DNA of 64,000 nucleotides from Toxotes chatareus (lineage: Eukaryota > Chordata > Actinopteri > Toxotidae). How positions within the stretch are numbered: position 1 is the stretch's first letter; each line of letters begins with the position of its first letter. Below the pieces are notes generated by a model that saw only the letters and a list, made by a program, of their open reading frames with translations, did not search any database and had not been told where the DNA came from. Shown in pieces: positions 11,579 to 21,929 of the stretch. Both the position numbers and the translations under genes were made by a program. The stretch spans positions 549,501 through 613,500 of the forward strand of contig CM028888.1 in the NCBI GenBank assembly GCA_016801885.1, read 5' to 3'.

Positions 11579-12525
11579 AATATGTTAACCAGTCAATTAA
11601 ATTCACATAGTTTACAACAACATCCAACCTGGAGGTGGATGTATACAACAGCATGAATCCATGGCTGCCTCGTGCCAGCAGTCCAGGCTGCTGCTGCTGT
11701 TATGATGGTGTGTGTGGGGGGACAGTGTTTTCACAATCAATGGCCTCCCCAGTCTCCAGACCTGGATCCAGTAGATCCAGTAGAAATATCTCAGCAGCTG
11801 TTGGATGGACTGCCATGAAATGTGGTTCAGATATTCATATTCCTCTTAAGGATGAATTGTGATCCTTTCAATTTTAATCTAGCGCCATCATGAGGTCAAA
11901 ATATGAATCCGATATGATCCAGTACAAAACTGTACTTTAAGAGCTAATTCACAATTAAACCTTTAAACATTATGAAAAGTCCGTCACTGCACATCACATC
12001 ATCTTGTGCTGATTCATTGTGTAAACTATTTTATTTTACTTTATACTTTATGCTCCACTTCTCCTCTGCTAATCAAAGTGACTTAAAATGAATGTGTGAT
12101 AAGGCCACTGTGTGTGTGTGTGTGTGTGTGTCTTAGTCAAATTAAAAACAATAGTTATTGGATAGTTATTAGATATTGTTTGGACTGTCTAACCAGTCTC
12201 CAGAACTGAAGACGGTTCTCGGGTGAGAGGTGAAGCGTCCAGTTGCCTTCAGTCAGCCCTTAGGAAACATCAGTAAACTACTGTGACATTATGCAAGAGC
12301 AGCACATTCACATGGTCACAGATTTTTTTATGAATACATTAGAGACATTTAATGAATGCATACTTATTTATTGTAATGTTCTTTTCCAGTTGTCCCCTCT
12401 GTTAACAGTACATAAACACAGAGTATCATTATTGTCGTCCTAAACATTGCTGAGAATGGGCTGCTGCGCTCAGAAAACAAACCTGGAAATGGCTTTGTAC
12501 ACATAACTTCATTCTCCTCAGACTG
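11579..12525. other. Intergenic DNA with a TG microsatellite
   Basis: Non-coding sequence between the 5' fragment and the next receptor stop codon. It contains a (TG)n run and no recognisable gene. The last part probably holds the 3' untranslated region of the receptor at 12526-13479. Confidence 0.4.
12109..12131. repeat. (TG)n microsatellite
   Basis: About eleven uninterrupted TG units in intergenic sequence. A candidate length-variable marker with no sign of function. Confidence 0.9.
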
Positions 12526-13479
12526 TCACTGGCTCCTGTGGAGGAAAACTGAGCATCTCCACCAACAGCACAGATTTTGCACAAGGACTGGTCTGATGGT
12601 TTGATCCCTGAGTCCATAGATGAGAGCACTCAGGCACCTTGGAAGGATACTCAAGCACACAAAGCAAATATTGTAAACGCGTACAAGGGCTAATCTCCCT
12701 GCCATTTTAGCAATGGCTACAATGATGGTGGAGAACAGGGTGGAGGCAAGAATCAGGCTTAGCTGAATGAGGTGAAGCAGCAGCGTTTGAAGAGCCTTCT
12801 TGGCTGAGGCTTTGTCTGTGGAGACAGACCTGGCTACAACTGCCACACCAATGTAGGAGGCTATGATTGATGCACCCACGGACAGAAAGACAGTGCTGGC
12901 ATACGCCTCTTCAAAATCATGAAAGACCGGTGCAAAGAAAACAGCCTCTTTAGTGCAAAAGTCGTTCACAGGCAGATTCGTGTTGTTTTTTGAGAGCAAA
13001 TATAACAGCAGGAAAAATCGAATGAGGATGTGAATAAAACTGAAGGTCCATACCAGAGCAATGGCCACGCCTGTGCTTCTGATGGTGAAGATGGTCGCGT
13101 GCCGCAGTGGATGGCACACCGCCACATATCGCTCAAGTGACATGACGGACAGGGTGAGAGGGGAGATTATGGCTGTGAAAACTGAGAGCAGGACAATGGT
13201 GCCACAGGCATAATATGAAACTCTTAACCGTAAAGACGCCAGTAAGTAAAGCGCCATGTACGATACCATGTGAACAGTATCTGCAAACAACAGGTTAAAC
13301 AGCAGGATGTAACGGGATGTCTCACAAAACAGCTGCTTACTCCTCAGGGTAAACAGCACAACACTGTTAATGTAGAGCAAAGAGCAGCTCGATCCTACGG
13401 ATAACATCCCAAACAGCAACATCTCCTGTGATGTTTGGTACTGCTGACCAGCAGTGGTGTTGGGCAGCAGCAAAGACAT
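12526..13479 (-). CDS. or131-2-like: Odorant receptor (OR131-like), intact and divergent
   Basis: This is a single-exon receptor of 317 residues, presumed to sit in olfactory sensory cilia. It has a sequon at Asn7, seven hydrophobic segments, MSLERYVAVCHPLRHA with ERY at 116-118, STDKASAKKALQ before TM6, and PRCLSALIYGLRDQTIRPVL in TM7. It differs clearly from the other copies in TM1-TM3, TM4-TM5 and the second extracellular loop (LSKNNTNLPVNDFC). It has therefore not been homogenised with them and probably has a different ligand range. The ATG at 13479 is the first in-frame Met. It lies at the left, minus-strand side of the head-to-head arrangement with the receptor at 16751. There is no sign of damage. 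Confidence 0.92.
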   Translation of the reverse strand: MSLLLPNTTAGQQYQTSQEMLLFGMLSVGSSCSLLYINSVVLFTLRSKQLFCETSRYILLFNLLFADTVHMVSYMALYLLASLRLRVSYYACGTIVLLSVFTAIISPLTLSVMSLERYVAVCHPLRHATIFTIRSTGVAIALVWTFSFIHILIRFFLLLYLLSKNNTNLPVNDFCTKEAVFFAPVFHDFEEAYASTVFLSVGASIIASYIGVAVVARSVSTDKASAKKALQTLLLHLIQLSLILASTLFSTIIVAIAKMAGRLALVRVYNICFVCLSILPRCLSALIYGLRDQTIRPVLVQNLCCWWRCSVFLHRSQ

Positions 13480-14336
13480 TACAGAATGACATCTGCAGGG
13501 AAAAGACTCCTGTGACTCGCTGAATTTGTGCTACTAAGCTGCATGACACAGGTTCATCATGCTAAAGAGGTCACAAAACATCCATAACCACAGACACTGC
13601 TAGTGAACTGCAGAACCCCTAATTATCCATCCATGCTGAGCAGTGAAGTCAGGAGGTTAGAGGCCACGTTTGCTTCCACGAGCTCGTCTGCTGCAGTGAC
13701 GTGTGGTATATGTGTGTGATCTGCTCCACGGGTCAGCATTACATCACCGTGCTCCTCTGAGCAGACGTGACTTACTCCGTCCGCCCCACCCTGTCCTGCA
13801 CTCTCATTGTTTTCGTTTACATTCTGTCTTTGTGTGTTTTTGGATTTCAGATAAATTACTCAGACGTCCAAGTTTTGATTTTTACGGGAAACACCGTATG
13901 TACTCTATTTAGTATAGTTAGTATAATTTGGTATCAACTCCAAGCACATGCAGGTTTGACTGACAAAAAGTAGCCCAGTCAGCGAATCCTGTTCATGTCT
14001 TCAGTTACATGAACAGGAACCAGAGGTATAGTACACACAGTCAGCTCTGAGCTGCAGATTCTTATCCTGTTTTCACCTGTTTGTTTACATTGTGGAAAAT
14101 GAAGGAGGCAAACTTCACTATTAACAGCTCCTGTGTAGTTTGCACCATCGTGTGTACAGACAACTGTGAATGAACTTCTTTGATAGTAAGGAAAACTTGA
14201 TGATTGTTGGGCAAGTTCTGAAGTCACTGTCATGATCAGCCCCTCAGTTAAAAGTCAGTAAAAGTTGAACCTCTGCCTCTAACTTTGACATTTGTTTCTG
14301 TTGTTATGGAAATATTGTTTTCAGTTTGTTGAAATA

Positions 14337-14520
14337 CTCAGAGGTATCACAGAGAAATCCCTGCATCTGACACAATCCCCTGGTAACTCATTTAGATGCA
14401 TTAAATATTCAAGCACTTACTCATTAATGTTTTCAGTAAATATTGATGTAACTAATTCCTCCTGTGGGTGTTTGTCAGAAAGCTTAATGGGGTGATGAGT
14501 CCCTGTGTGGAGACAGTTTA
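14337..14520 (+). repeat. Direct repeat, copy 1
   Basis: This stretch, starting CTCAGAGGTATCACAGAGA and running through ATTAAATATTCAA and the GTGGAGACA block, matches 15300-15480 in the same orientation with many substitutions and small indels. It is an old local duplication or two copies of an unnamed interspersed repeat. No coding content was seen. Confidence 0.7.
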
Positions 14521-15207
14521 ACAAGTCCAGTTAACTTCATATATAAATTATATATAAAGTTTACTTTATAGATGATTTAGTAAATATACATACATTTTAT
14601 ATGGTTATTATAAAATGTACTTCAATCTTAAATGTCTGAAGTATGAAGTTGCATGAAGCTGAATATAAATTTAAATATTTAAAATACATATCCGGTAAAG
14701 TACCAGTATCTGTTAGCACTGTCTGAGACTGTCCATTGTCCACACAGTTCAGAGGTGGCATAACTTTTTCTTATGTTAGCTAACCTTAGCTAGCACCTAA
14801 CTGAAGAAGCTGATCTGACAGCAGTGTAATTAGCACTGAAGCTAATGCACCTTGATGTTTTGTTTTGTTAAATTAACCTAATCTGACTTTTGGCCCTGAT
14901 GAGTCCTTGAATACTGGATATCTGCCAATGCAGAGTCCGATCCAGTACCTGTGCTTAAAGGCTGATTCCAAACTCGGAAACTGAAATGGACCCATTGGGA
15001 CTCCGACCCAGACCTACATCCTCGCTGTGTTCGCTGTTTCACGTCTCTGTGGTTGCTTTGCACTGTGGGGCTCCAGCAGATGTTCCCCTTTCATTATTCA
15101 GTAACATTTTCTCAACACATCTGGAACATTAGTTTTTAGTAAAAAAAACAAAAAACAACAAGGATGGAGAACGCTGCTGAACTTCAGACTTGTGAAAGGC
15201 TCTGGCC

Positions 15208-15255
15208 CATGGACCCCGGGCCTATGGACCCCGGGCTCCTGGGCCCCCGGGGCCA
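15208..15255 (+). repeat. GC-rich TGGACCCCGGGC short repeats
   Basis: Two near-perfect ATGGACCCCGGGCC units are followed by a CTGGGCCCCCGGGG palindromic tract in otherwise AT-rich DNA. A local minisatellite-like expansion of unknown meaning. Confidence 0.6.
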
Positions 15256-15299
15256 GCTCCTCTCCACATGTTACATGTTGTTTGTCAGCTGCTGAAAAC

Positions 15300-15480
15300 A
15301 CTCAGAGGTGTCACAGAGACAAATCCCTCCCATTAGACCTCGTCTCCTGATACCTCATCTTAGACACATTAAATATTCAAACCATTACCATTTAATTTCT
15401 GATTAATTCCTGCGGGTGTTAATCAGAGAGCTTCATGGAGAGGGGATGATGTGCACCTCAGTGGAGACAACTTATGGCAA
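15300..15480 (+). repeat. Direct repeat, copy 2
   Basis: The partner of 14337-14520, about 960 bp downstream in the same orientation. It shares CTCAGAGGTGTCACAGAGA, ACATTAAATATTCAAA and the final GTGGAGACAACTT-type block. The sequence before both copies also matches (GTTTGT...TGAAA.ACTCAGAGG), so the duplicated unit may start slightly earlier. Confidence 0.7.
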
Positions 15481-16424
15481 AGTTTGACAAGCACAAACAA
15501 GTGCATAGTAAAAAGAGAAAACATTGCTCTTTTTATTCCTGTTTTTATGCATCAGTAGTCACACTGGAAGATCAATAAAGTTTTGAGAAAATATACACTT
15601 TATCAAGAATGAATCACATAAAATATATAATCATATATCATATAAAGTACATGTAGCTAGTTGTACAGTGCTGTCAAAAAGTTGCCCTCTTTCTGGTTTC
15701 TTATGTGTTTAAACTTGTTCACATGGGGCAGGTTCAGATAACTTTAAAAACTGCATTCTGTGTTTACACCGTTATCTTTGTCTAATATTTACATTTGTTT
15801 GATGATCTGAAACATTTAAGTAAAGTAGTAAACAGGGTTATTTCAAAGCATCAGACTCGTGCTAACAGAGCTTCAGGCCATGAATCTGTCAGATCAGTCT
15901 GCGCAGTATCACTTACAACCATCACTCTGCATGGACGTGAGAAGAGGAAACCAAAGAAAAACCCTCTGATTTGTTGTATATCTGAGGAAGAGGAGGAGAA
16001 CCCTGACTGGGGATGAGGGTGGATGGTGGAAGGAACACCTCATTCAACCTCTGTACTTCTACACACCATGTGTGAAGCAGAGTTGGAAAATATGAGGGAA
16101 GGTCAGTCTCAGTAATGGATGACCATCACTGTTCGGGTTGGGATTTGAACTGCACAAGTTCAGTTTTGATTCTTTTACACTCCTCTTTACCAGATTCCCC
16201 AACATAACATGACTTATTCAGCACTGTCATCCGTCACAGCACATTGGGAGACTGGACTACACAGGCCTTCAGGACAGACTGGATGTCCATGCAGTTGGGA
16301 GAGGAAGTCTTGTGCTTGTAGTAACCATGACAGCCAAGCTCAACACAAGCAAAACAACAAATCAAAATAATGTCACATCATAATTTCACCACAGAGACAG
16401 ATGCTCTTCTATTCTCACGTCAGC

Positions 16425-16620
16425 TATGAAAGACGTACTGGGAAATTATGGAAGAGGGATAACCTATTCGTAAGATATCAACCATGTGGACACGTGATGG
16501 TGTCACATGAAACGGGTGCGAGGAGAAAGCTCATAAACAGCGTGCGAGGACAGTCAGACCCTGCAGACCAGCTCTGCTCTCATGGAAACAAGCAGAGCCT
16601 CTGACCTGCTCTAACATCTG
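16425..16620 (+). repeat. Paralogous 5' flank of the receptor at 16751
   Basis: It resembles 19385-19580, the matching position upstream of the receptor at 19717. Shared blocks include the TAATGGAAGAGRGAT region and a conserved TGTGCGAGGACA / CCCTGCAGACCA segment. The duplication that made the two plus-strand receptors therefore included at least 200-300 bp of upstream DNA. This upstream block is much more diverged than the coding regions. It may contain the promoter, but no element was resolved. Confidence 0.65.
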
Positions 16621-16750
16621 CAGAGGGAAAATGGATCTACATGAACTCAGCAGGCATCTCTGCTGACGGTGGATCTCCAGACAAACTGAAGCACTTTATC
16701 GTGTGTTAGTGTCCACATCAAGATTTTCACGTCTTAAATGTTTCTCTACA

Positions 16751-17695
16751 ATGTCTCGCACTAACATCACGGGGGAGCTTCAGTATCAGAGTTTACTGGA
16801 GAGAGTGATTCTTTCCACTGTGACTACTGTGCCATGCTGTGTGTTTCTCTTCATCAATGGGACCATGTTATTCACCCTGAGGAGTAAACCAGTGTTTCGT
16901 GAAACCTCCCGTTACATTCTCCTGTATAACCTCCTGTTTGCAGACACTGTGCAGCTGGTACAGAGTCAGGTACTGTATATACTGGCTGCCTGTAGAATAA
17001 TGCTAACGTATCCTGTGTGTGGTGTTCTCACCATGATCGCTAATCTCACAACTGTGATCTCTCCTCTGACTCTGGTGGTGATGTCTCTGGAGAGATATGT
17101 AGCTGTGTGCTACCCACTGAGGCACGCTACCATCATCACCATCAGAAACACAGGGGTGGCTATCACTGTGGTTTGGGCCTTCAGTTCACTAAATGTCCTC
17201 ACTCGAGTTCTTCTGTTGTTAAATTTTCCGTTTGGAGAGCTGCAGAGCCTGCAGATGAAGGACTTCTGCTCTGATGCAGCCATGATACTCGGGTCAGGGT
17301 CTGATCATTATGATAAAGCCTACACTTGTTTTCTGTTTGTTTCAGTGTGCATGGTGATCACTTCCTCCTACATTGGTGTGATGGTAGCAGCCAGGTCAGC
17401 CTCCACAGACAAAGCTTCGGCTCATAAGGCTCGTAACACACTGCTGCTGCACCTGCTGCAGCTGGTCCTCAGTCTGTCCTCCAATATATACAACCCAATC
17501 TTTACAGCTCTTTCGACAACTGTCAGCAGGATAGTGTTTGTGCGCATGCAGAATGTTTTTTATGTGTGTATTGTCATCTTCCCCAGATGTTTGAGCTCCC
17601 TCATTTATGGCATCAGAGACCAGACCATCAGGCCTGTCCTCATGCACCACCTCTGCTGTGGACTGAAGCTGTCAGTCGCACCAGTTGAGGTTTAG
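16751..17695 (+). CDS. or131-2-like: Odorant receptor (OR131-2-like), intact
   Basis: This is a single-exon class A GPCR of 314 residues with a sequon at Asn5, seven hydrophobic segments, Cys90 for the extracellular disulfide, MSLERYVAVCYPLRHA (ERY at 114-116), STDKASAHKARNT before TM6, and PRCLSSLIYGIRDQTIRP in TM7. The start at 16751 (MSRTNITG) aligns with its neighbours; an ATG at 16703 would add 16 residues. From the sequon to the DFCSD motif after TM4 it is almost base-for-base identical to the copy at 19717. The differences lie in the second extracellular loop, TM5 (SVCMVITSS) and scattered TM6-TM7 positions. Its ligand is unknown, and it probably differs from its twin in ligand-contacting parts. 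Confidence 0.93.
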   Translation: MSRTNITGELQYQSLLERVILSTVTTVPCCVFLFINGTMLFTLRSKPVFRETSRYILLYNLLFADTVQLVQSQVLYILAACRIMLTYPVCGVLTMIANLTTVISPLTLVVMSLERYVAVCYPLRHATIITIRNTGVAITVVWAFSSLNVLTRVLLLLNFPFGELQSLQMKDFCSDAAMILGSGSDHYDKAYTCFLFVSVCMVITSSYIGVMVAARSASTDKASAHKARNTLLLHLLQLVLSLSSNIYNPIFTALSTTVSRIVFVRMQNVFYVCIVIFPRCLSSLIYGIRDQTIRPVLMHHLCCGLKLSVAPVEV

Positions 17696-17699
17696 AAGT

Positions 17700-17772
17700 G
17701 AAAGTTTTTGGGGTGAACTTTGTAAGTCACCATATTTGGCTTTAGTAAACGAGCAAGAAACAAATTCACATA
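17700..17772 (+). repeat. Paralogous 3' flank of the receptor at 16751
   Basis: The stretch after the stop (TTTTTGGGGTGAACTTTGT, then GTCACCATATTTGG and GAGCAAGAAACAAATTCACA) matches 20697-20763 downstream of the next receptor. The tandem duplication therefore extends past both genes. Confidence 0.8.
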
Positions 17773-19384
17773 CCTTAAAAAACCTGTGGAACGAATGCCT
17801 GGTATATGCCATGCTGTTGCTAAAGCCAGAGGAAGTTACTTTGAAGAAAGCAAAGTCTAGGCAATCCATCGATACCTGATGATTATGGTAAAAATGTATC
17901 CTGATAAGTGACGCTTTATAATCATGTTTATTTTGTTGTATACCAATGAAACTTTACTTTTTTTTATTTTTGGACAAATGTGAAGTTGCTTCCAAACCTT
18001 TGTCCTGTAGTGCACCTTTGAACCAGCCTGTCCTCTTCACCTCTCTGTTCACCAGTCTGAGCTTTGTCTTATCTTTCATTCAGATTTTTTTCCCCTGTTG
18101 CATTGTGGGAAAAATAGTAGGATTCGTATTTTGAAATTATAATTCGTGTTTTTGTAAAATGTAACTACAAATTAATAAAACTACGAAAAGGGCTGATTCA
18201 AGACAACACAAACTAATAACACGCTTTGAGGATGAGATTGCAAGGAAATGTAGAACTTTTGACAGATTATCAGCTGTGTTTTGGAAAATATGATGAAATG
18301 AATGCATCTAGGTAACACACAAGCTGAGCTCAGCAGAGCCTACGCCCCTCCTTGTGGGTGGAGAGGATGGATGCGTTGACACTGACAGAGGAAATCGATG
18401 TTTGTTTCCTGCTTGAAATCGATTCCACAACCTGACCCTCACCATGACGGTCCTGAAACCTTAAGAAAACGCTTATTTAAACCCAGACTGCGATCTCTCC
18501 CTAAACCCAACCAAGCTGTGACCATTCCATAAGCTTAAACACATGTTTATTATTGTAACCATGACAACAAAGGTCTGTTTGCTTACCGCCACAGGGGCGC
18601 TATTTGAGGAGACGCTGCTGTGGGTCATATCAGAAGCTCAGGACAAACGTTATGGTCATCCAGCTTGGAGGACTTGTTGAGGGATGGGTATGCGTATCAA
18701 TTTAAATCGTTACTGATCCCACCAGATCCTTTTTCCTCTTCAGTCTTGTTACCATTCTTACCTTTGAAATGTGACCAAGCAGAAAAACCCTGGTGCTGCA
18801 CAGCCTACACGGCGTTAGAAAAATCCTGGATTGACCTGAAAACAAGATGAATTCAAGAAACATCCAAGAACTTCCAGTTTCACAGATGATGAAGAGCTTT
18901 TAGCTTTTGCTGGTCATGGTGAGAGATAAAAACTCTGATCACTTTCCAGAGAATCTGAGTCTCAGGGTATTATTAAATGCTTTGGCATCTAATGATCCCT
19001 CAAACCCATGGATCCGTGACTCAAACAGGACTTCCTGGATTTTATGTCAGGTCTTGAAAGTACCTGAAGCACTACGCCTACACCAGCACAGCCTGCTGGG
19101 ACATTTTAACTCAGGGCTGCTTTAGGTGTGAACACCTGCTTAGTCTTGTTTGACTATGTGTCCGATATGTGTAATAGAAACTGGTCAATGTAGCCTCACT
19201 GACAGAGGCTCATCAGCTGTTTTAATGGACAACACAGACACAGTAGGCATCTACAACAAATGCTCCATTAAGGGGATGTAGTTTATTACTTAGTACAACC
19301 AAAATAAAAACCAATATAACTGATACCAGATAACACCTACGTTGGTGTTGGATGTATGCTTTTTTATTATCATGTCCACTCTGT
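17773..19384. other. Intergenic DNA between the twin receptors
   Basis: Non-coding sequence without recognisable genes. Open frames at 18620-18850 and 18907-19125 have no family features. No tRNA or other RNA gene was seen. Confidence 0.4.
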
Positions 19385-19580
19385 GGGACACTATGACGTG
19401 GACCAGCATGTTGGGTAATAATGGAAGAGAGATTACATCAGCCTGTACTGATTGGGCTGCCACTTTGACATGTGATGGGTCATGTGAACAGGTTACAAGG
19501 ACAGAACTTAGAATTTCTGTGCGAGGACAAGCAAACCCTGCAGACCATTCCTGCTGTCTGGACGGGGAAAATGTCTCTCC
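19385..19580 (+). repeat. Paralogous 5' flank of the receptor at 19717
   Basis: The counterpart of 16425-16620, with the same order of short conserved blocks and comparable distance to the start codon. It is presumed to include upstream control DNA of this receptor; no single motif could be assigned. Confidence 0.6.
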
Positions 19581-19716
19581 ATGAAACTGGCTTTCTCTTG
19601 TGAAGCCTTGGGCATCTGTGTTTAAAAGACGTTGGATGTATAGGAAGACAAACTGAACAAGACTCACTGTGCTTTTGTGTTCCACTGAATCAGCAGGTTA
19701 AGATTTTACATCTGAA

Positions 19717-20682
19717 ATGTCGTATGTAACTCAGTTTCGCACTAACATCACGGGGGAGCTTCAGTATCAGAGTTTACTGGAGAGAGTGATTCTTTCCACT
19801 GTGACTACTGTGCCATGCTGTGTGTTTCTCTTCATCAATGGGACCATGTTATTCACCCTGAGGAGTAAACCAGTGTTTCGTGAAACCTCCCGTTACATTC
19901 TCCTGTATAACCTCCTGTTTGCAGACACTGTGCAGCTGGTACAGAGTCAGGTACTGTATATACTGGCTGCCTGTAGAATAATGCTAACGTATCCTGTGTG
20001 TGGTGTTCTCATCATGATCGCTAATCTCACAACTGTGATCTCTCCTCTGACTCTGGTGGTGATGTCTCTGGAGAGATATGTAGCTGTGTGCTACCCACTG
20101 AGGCACGCTACCATCATCACCATCAGAAACACAGGGGTGGCTATCACTGTGGTTTGGGCCTTCAGTTCACTAAATGTCCTCACTCGAGTTCTTCTGTTGT
20201 TAAATTTTCCGTTTGGAGAGCTGCAGAGCCTGCAGATGAAGGACTTCTGCTCTGACATAGCTCTGTTGCTTGGCTCCATGTCTGATCATTATGACAAAGC
20301 TTACACTTGTTTTCTGTTTGTATCAGCGAGTGTTGTGATCACTTCCTCCTACATTGGTGTGATGGTAGCAGCCAGGTCAGCCTCCACAGACAAAGCTTCG
20401 GCTCGTAAGGCTCGTAACACACTGCTGCTGCACCTGCTGCAGCTGGTCCTCAGTCTGTCCTCGACTATATACAACCCCCTTCTTATAGCTCTTTCGACAA
20501 CTGTCAGCAGGATAGTGTTTGTGCGCATGCAGAATGTTTTTTATGTGTGTATTTTCATCTTCCCCAGATGTTTGAGCTCCCTCATTTATGGCATCAGAGA
20601 CCAGACCATCAGGCCTGTCCTCATGCACCACCTCTGCTGTGGACTGAAGCTGTCAGTCGCACCAGTTGAGGCTGAGAAGTGA
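19717..20682 (+). CDS. or131-2-like: Odorant receptor (OR131-2-like), intact
   Basis: This is a single-exon receptor of 321 residues. The N terminus (MSYVTQFRTNITG) is five residues longer than that of its twin and carries a sequon at Asn10. It shows MSLERYVAVCYPLRHA (ERY at 119-121), STDKASARKARNT, and PRCLSSLIYGIRDQTIRP in TM7. It is nearly identical to the receptor at 16751 up to the end of TM4, with one clear change there (Thr to Ile in TM3). It then differs in the second extracellular loop (IALLLGSMSDHYDK) and at a few TM5-TM7 sites. The loop partly resembles the minus-strand receptor at 6769-7710, which fits exchange between copies. All seven transmembrane segments are intact. Confidence 0.93.
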   Translation: MSYVTQFRTNITGELQYQSLLERVILSTVTTVPCCVFLFINGTMLFTLRSKPVFRETSRYILLYNLLFADTVQLVQSQVLYILAACRIMLTYPVCGVLIMIANLTTVISPLTLVVMSLERYVAVCYPLRHATIITIRNTGVAITVVWAFSSLNVLTRVLLLLNFPFGELQSLQMKDFCSDIALLLGSMSDHYDKAYTCFLFVSASVVITSSYIGVMVAARSASTDKASARKARNTLLLHLLQLVLSLSSTIYNPLLIALSTTVSRIVFVRMQNVFYVCIFIFPRCLSSLIYGIRDQTIRPVLMHHLCCGLKLSVAPVEAEK

Positions 20683-20696
20683 AACTTTGTCAAGCT

Positions 20697-20763
20697 TTTT
20701 GGGTGTACTTCACCCAAGTCACCATATTTGGTTTTAGTAAATGAGCAAGAAACAAATTCACAG
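20697..20763 (+). repeat. Paralogous 3' flank fused to a receptor fragment
   Basis: It matches the 3' flank at 17700-17772. At ...AAATTCACA the match ends and receptor coding sequence (CAGAGTCAGGTACTG, TM2-TM3) starts at once. This marks a recombination junction between the non-coding flank of one copy and the inside of another. Confidence 0.8.
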
Positions 20764-21150
20764 AGTCAGGTACTGTATATACTGGCTGCCTGTAGAATAA
20801 TGCTAACGTATCCTGTGTGTGGTGTTCTCACCATGATCGCTAATCTCACAACTGACATCTGTAGCTCTATGGCTCTGTTGGCTCTATGTCTGATTATCAT
20901 GACAAAGCCTTCACTTATTTTCAGGTGGTTAAACTGAGTGTTGTGATCACTTCCTTCTACATTGGTGTGATGGTAGCAGCCAGGTCAGCCTCCACAGACA
21001 AAGCTTCAGCCTAAAAGGCTCGTAACACACTGCTGCTGCACCTGCTGCAGCTGGGCCTCAGTCTGTCCTCCACTATGTGCAACTCATGCCCTGCAGCCAT
21101 CACAAAGAGCGTGCACATTTTTAAATTTGTGTTTGAGAATAAGACTGTTC
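20755..21150 (+). pseudogene. Rearranged odorant receptor pseudogene
   Basis: Receptor sequence begins in the middle of the gene (QSQVLYILAACRIMLTYPVC, TM2-TM3). It runs to the ANLTT codons at about 20,855, then skips to a damaged second extracellular loop and TM5 region. The ERY motif and TM4 are therefore deleted. It continues with ICL3 (a stop in place of the Arg/His codon: GCC TAA AAG at about 21010) and TM6, then decays. TM1 and a start codon are missing. It is non-functional and was formed by at least two recombination or deletion events involving copies like those at 16751 and 19717. Confidence 0.88.
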
Positions 21151-21929
21151 TGCTGTAGTTTAGTCATTATTTATTCCCTTTCCCTTTTAATATATCCATT
21201 TTCACACTAACTGATTCAACAGGTAAACACATGCAGCTGTGGTTTTCAACATACTGTAGTTAATGTATGAGGCTTTCACTGTGAGGTTTTACAACACTAA
21301 ACAGCATTATTTCTGTATGAGGGGCCTTTTTGGGGCCCTGGGTACTTGGTTCCACTTTTCAACCTCCCTGGTATGTCCATCACTGAGAGAAATGAGAAAA
21401 CAGGAGACAAAAGTCTAAGTCATGGAGTGATGGTTAATCTTTTTTAATTGTATTTTGATTTAGATGCTGCCTAAATGAGTGATGCAGTGTGGAAAATATA
21501 TAAATGATTAAATTATCATCTGAATCTAGGTAGAAATATCAGTGATATACACTTTTCACAAAACGAAATCCATGTAATAAACTACACTTTAAAAAAAGTT
21601 TATTTACAGTAGATTTTGGTTCCCAAATGCAGAGAACCCAAATCCCTGTTTCTGACAAATATCGTACCTGCTTCTTTTCACCTTGCAGCCGCGAGAACAC
21701 GCGGGAGGTTCACTGTCGTGTTTTTCAGCTTGGTGTACTGCCCCCGAGTGGCCGTGAAAAATCAGTGACTTTGTTTTTTTATAGACTTTACTGAAAATAT
21801 TACCAAACGAGGCGTGGCAGTTACAACCACACACGCACTTCGTGTTTTGTATATGTATTTTTATTTTGCATATAAAAAATTGAGTCGCGCGACACATTAA
21901 GATTCATTAAGAGAAGTGAAAAGGAAAAC
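21151..21929. other. Spacer between the receptor cluster and NUP98
   Basis: Non-coding, AT-rich at first and more CpG-rich after about 21,650, on approach to the NUP98 promoter. An element with CTGCCCCCGAGTGGCC near 21,738 resembles a motif common in fish interspersed repeats, but the family was not identified. Confidence 0.4.

Larger units (their letters stand above)
13480..16424. other. Central intergenic spacer between divergent receptor groups
   Basis: About 3 kb separate the minus-strand and plus-strand receptors. It contains a diverged direct duplication (14337-14520 and 15300-15480) and a small GC-rich repeat near 15208-15255. Open frames (for example 15795-16016) show no protein family. 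Because both receptor groups read outwards from here, any shared control region would lie in this spacer, but none was identified. Confidence 0.4.
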
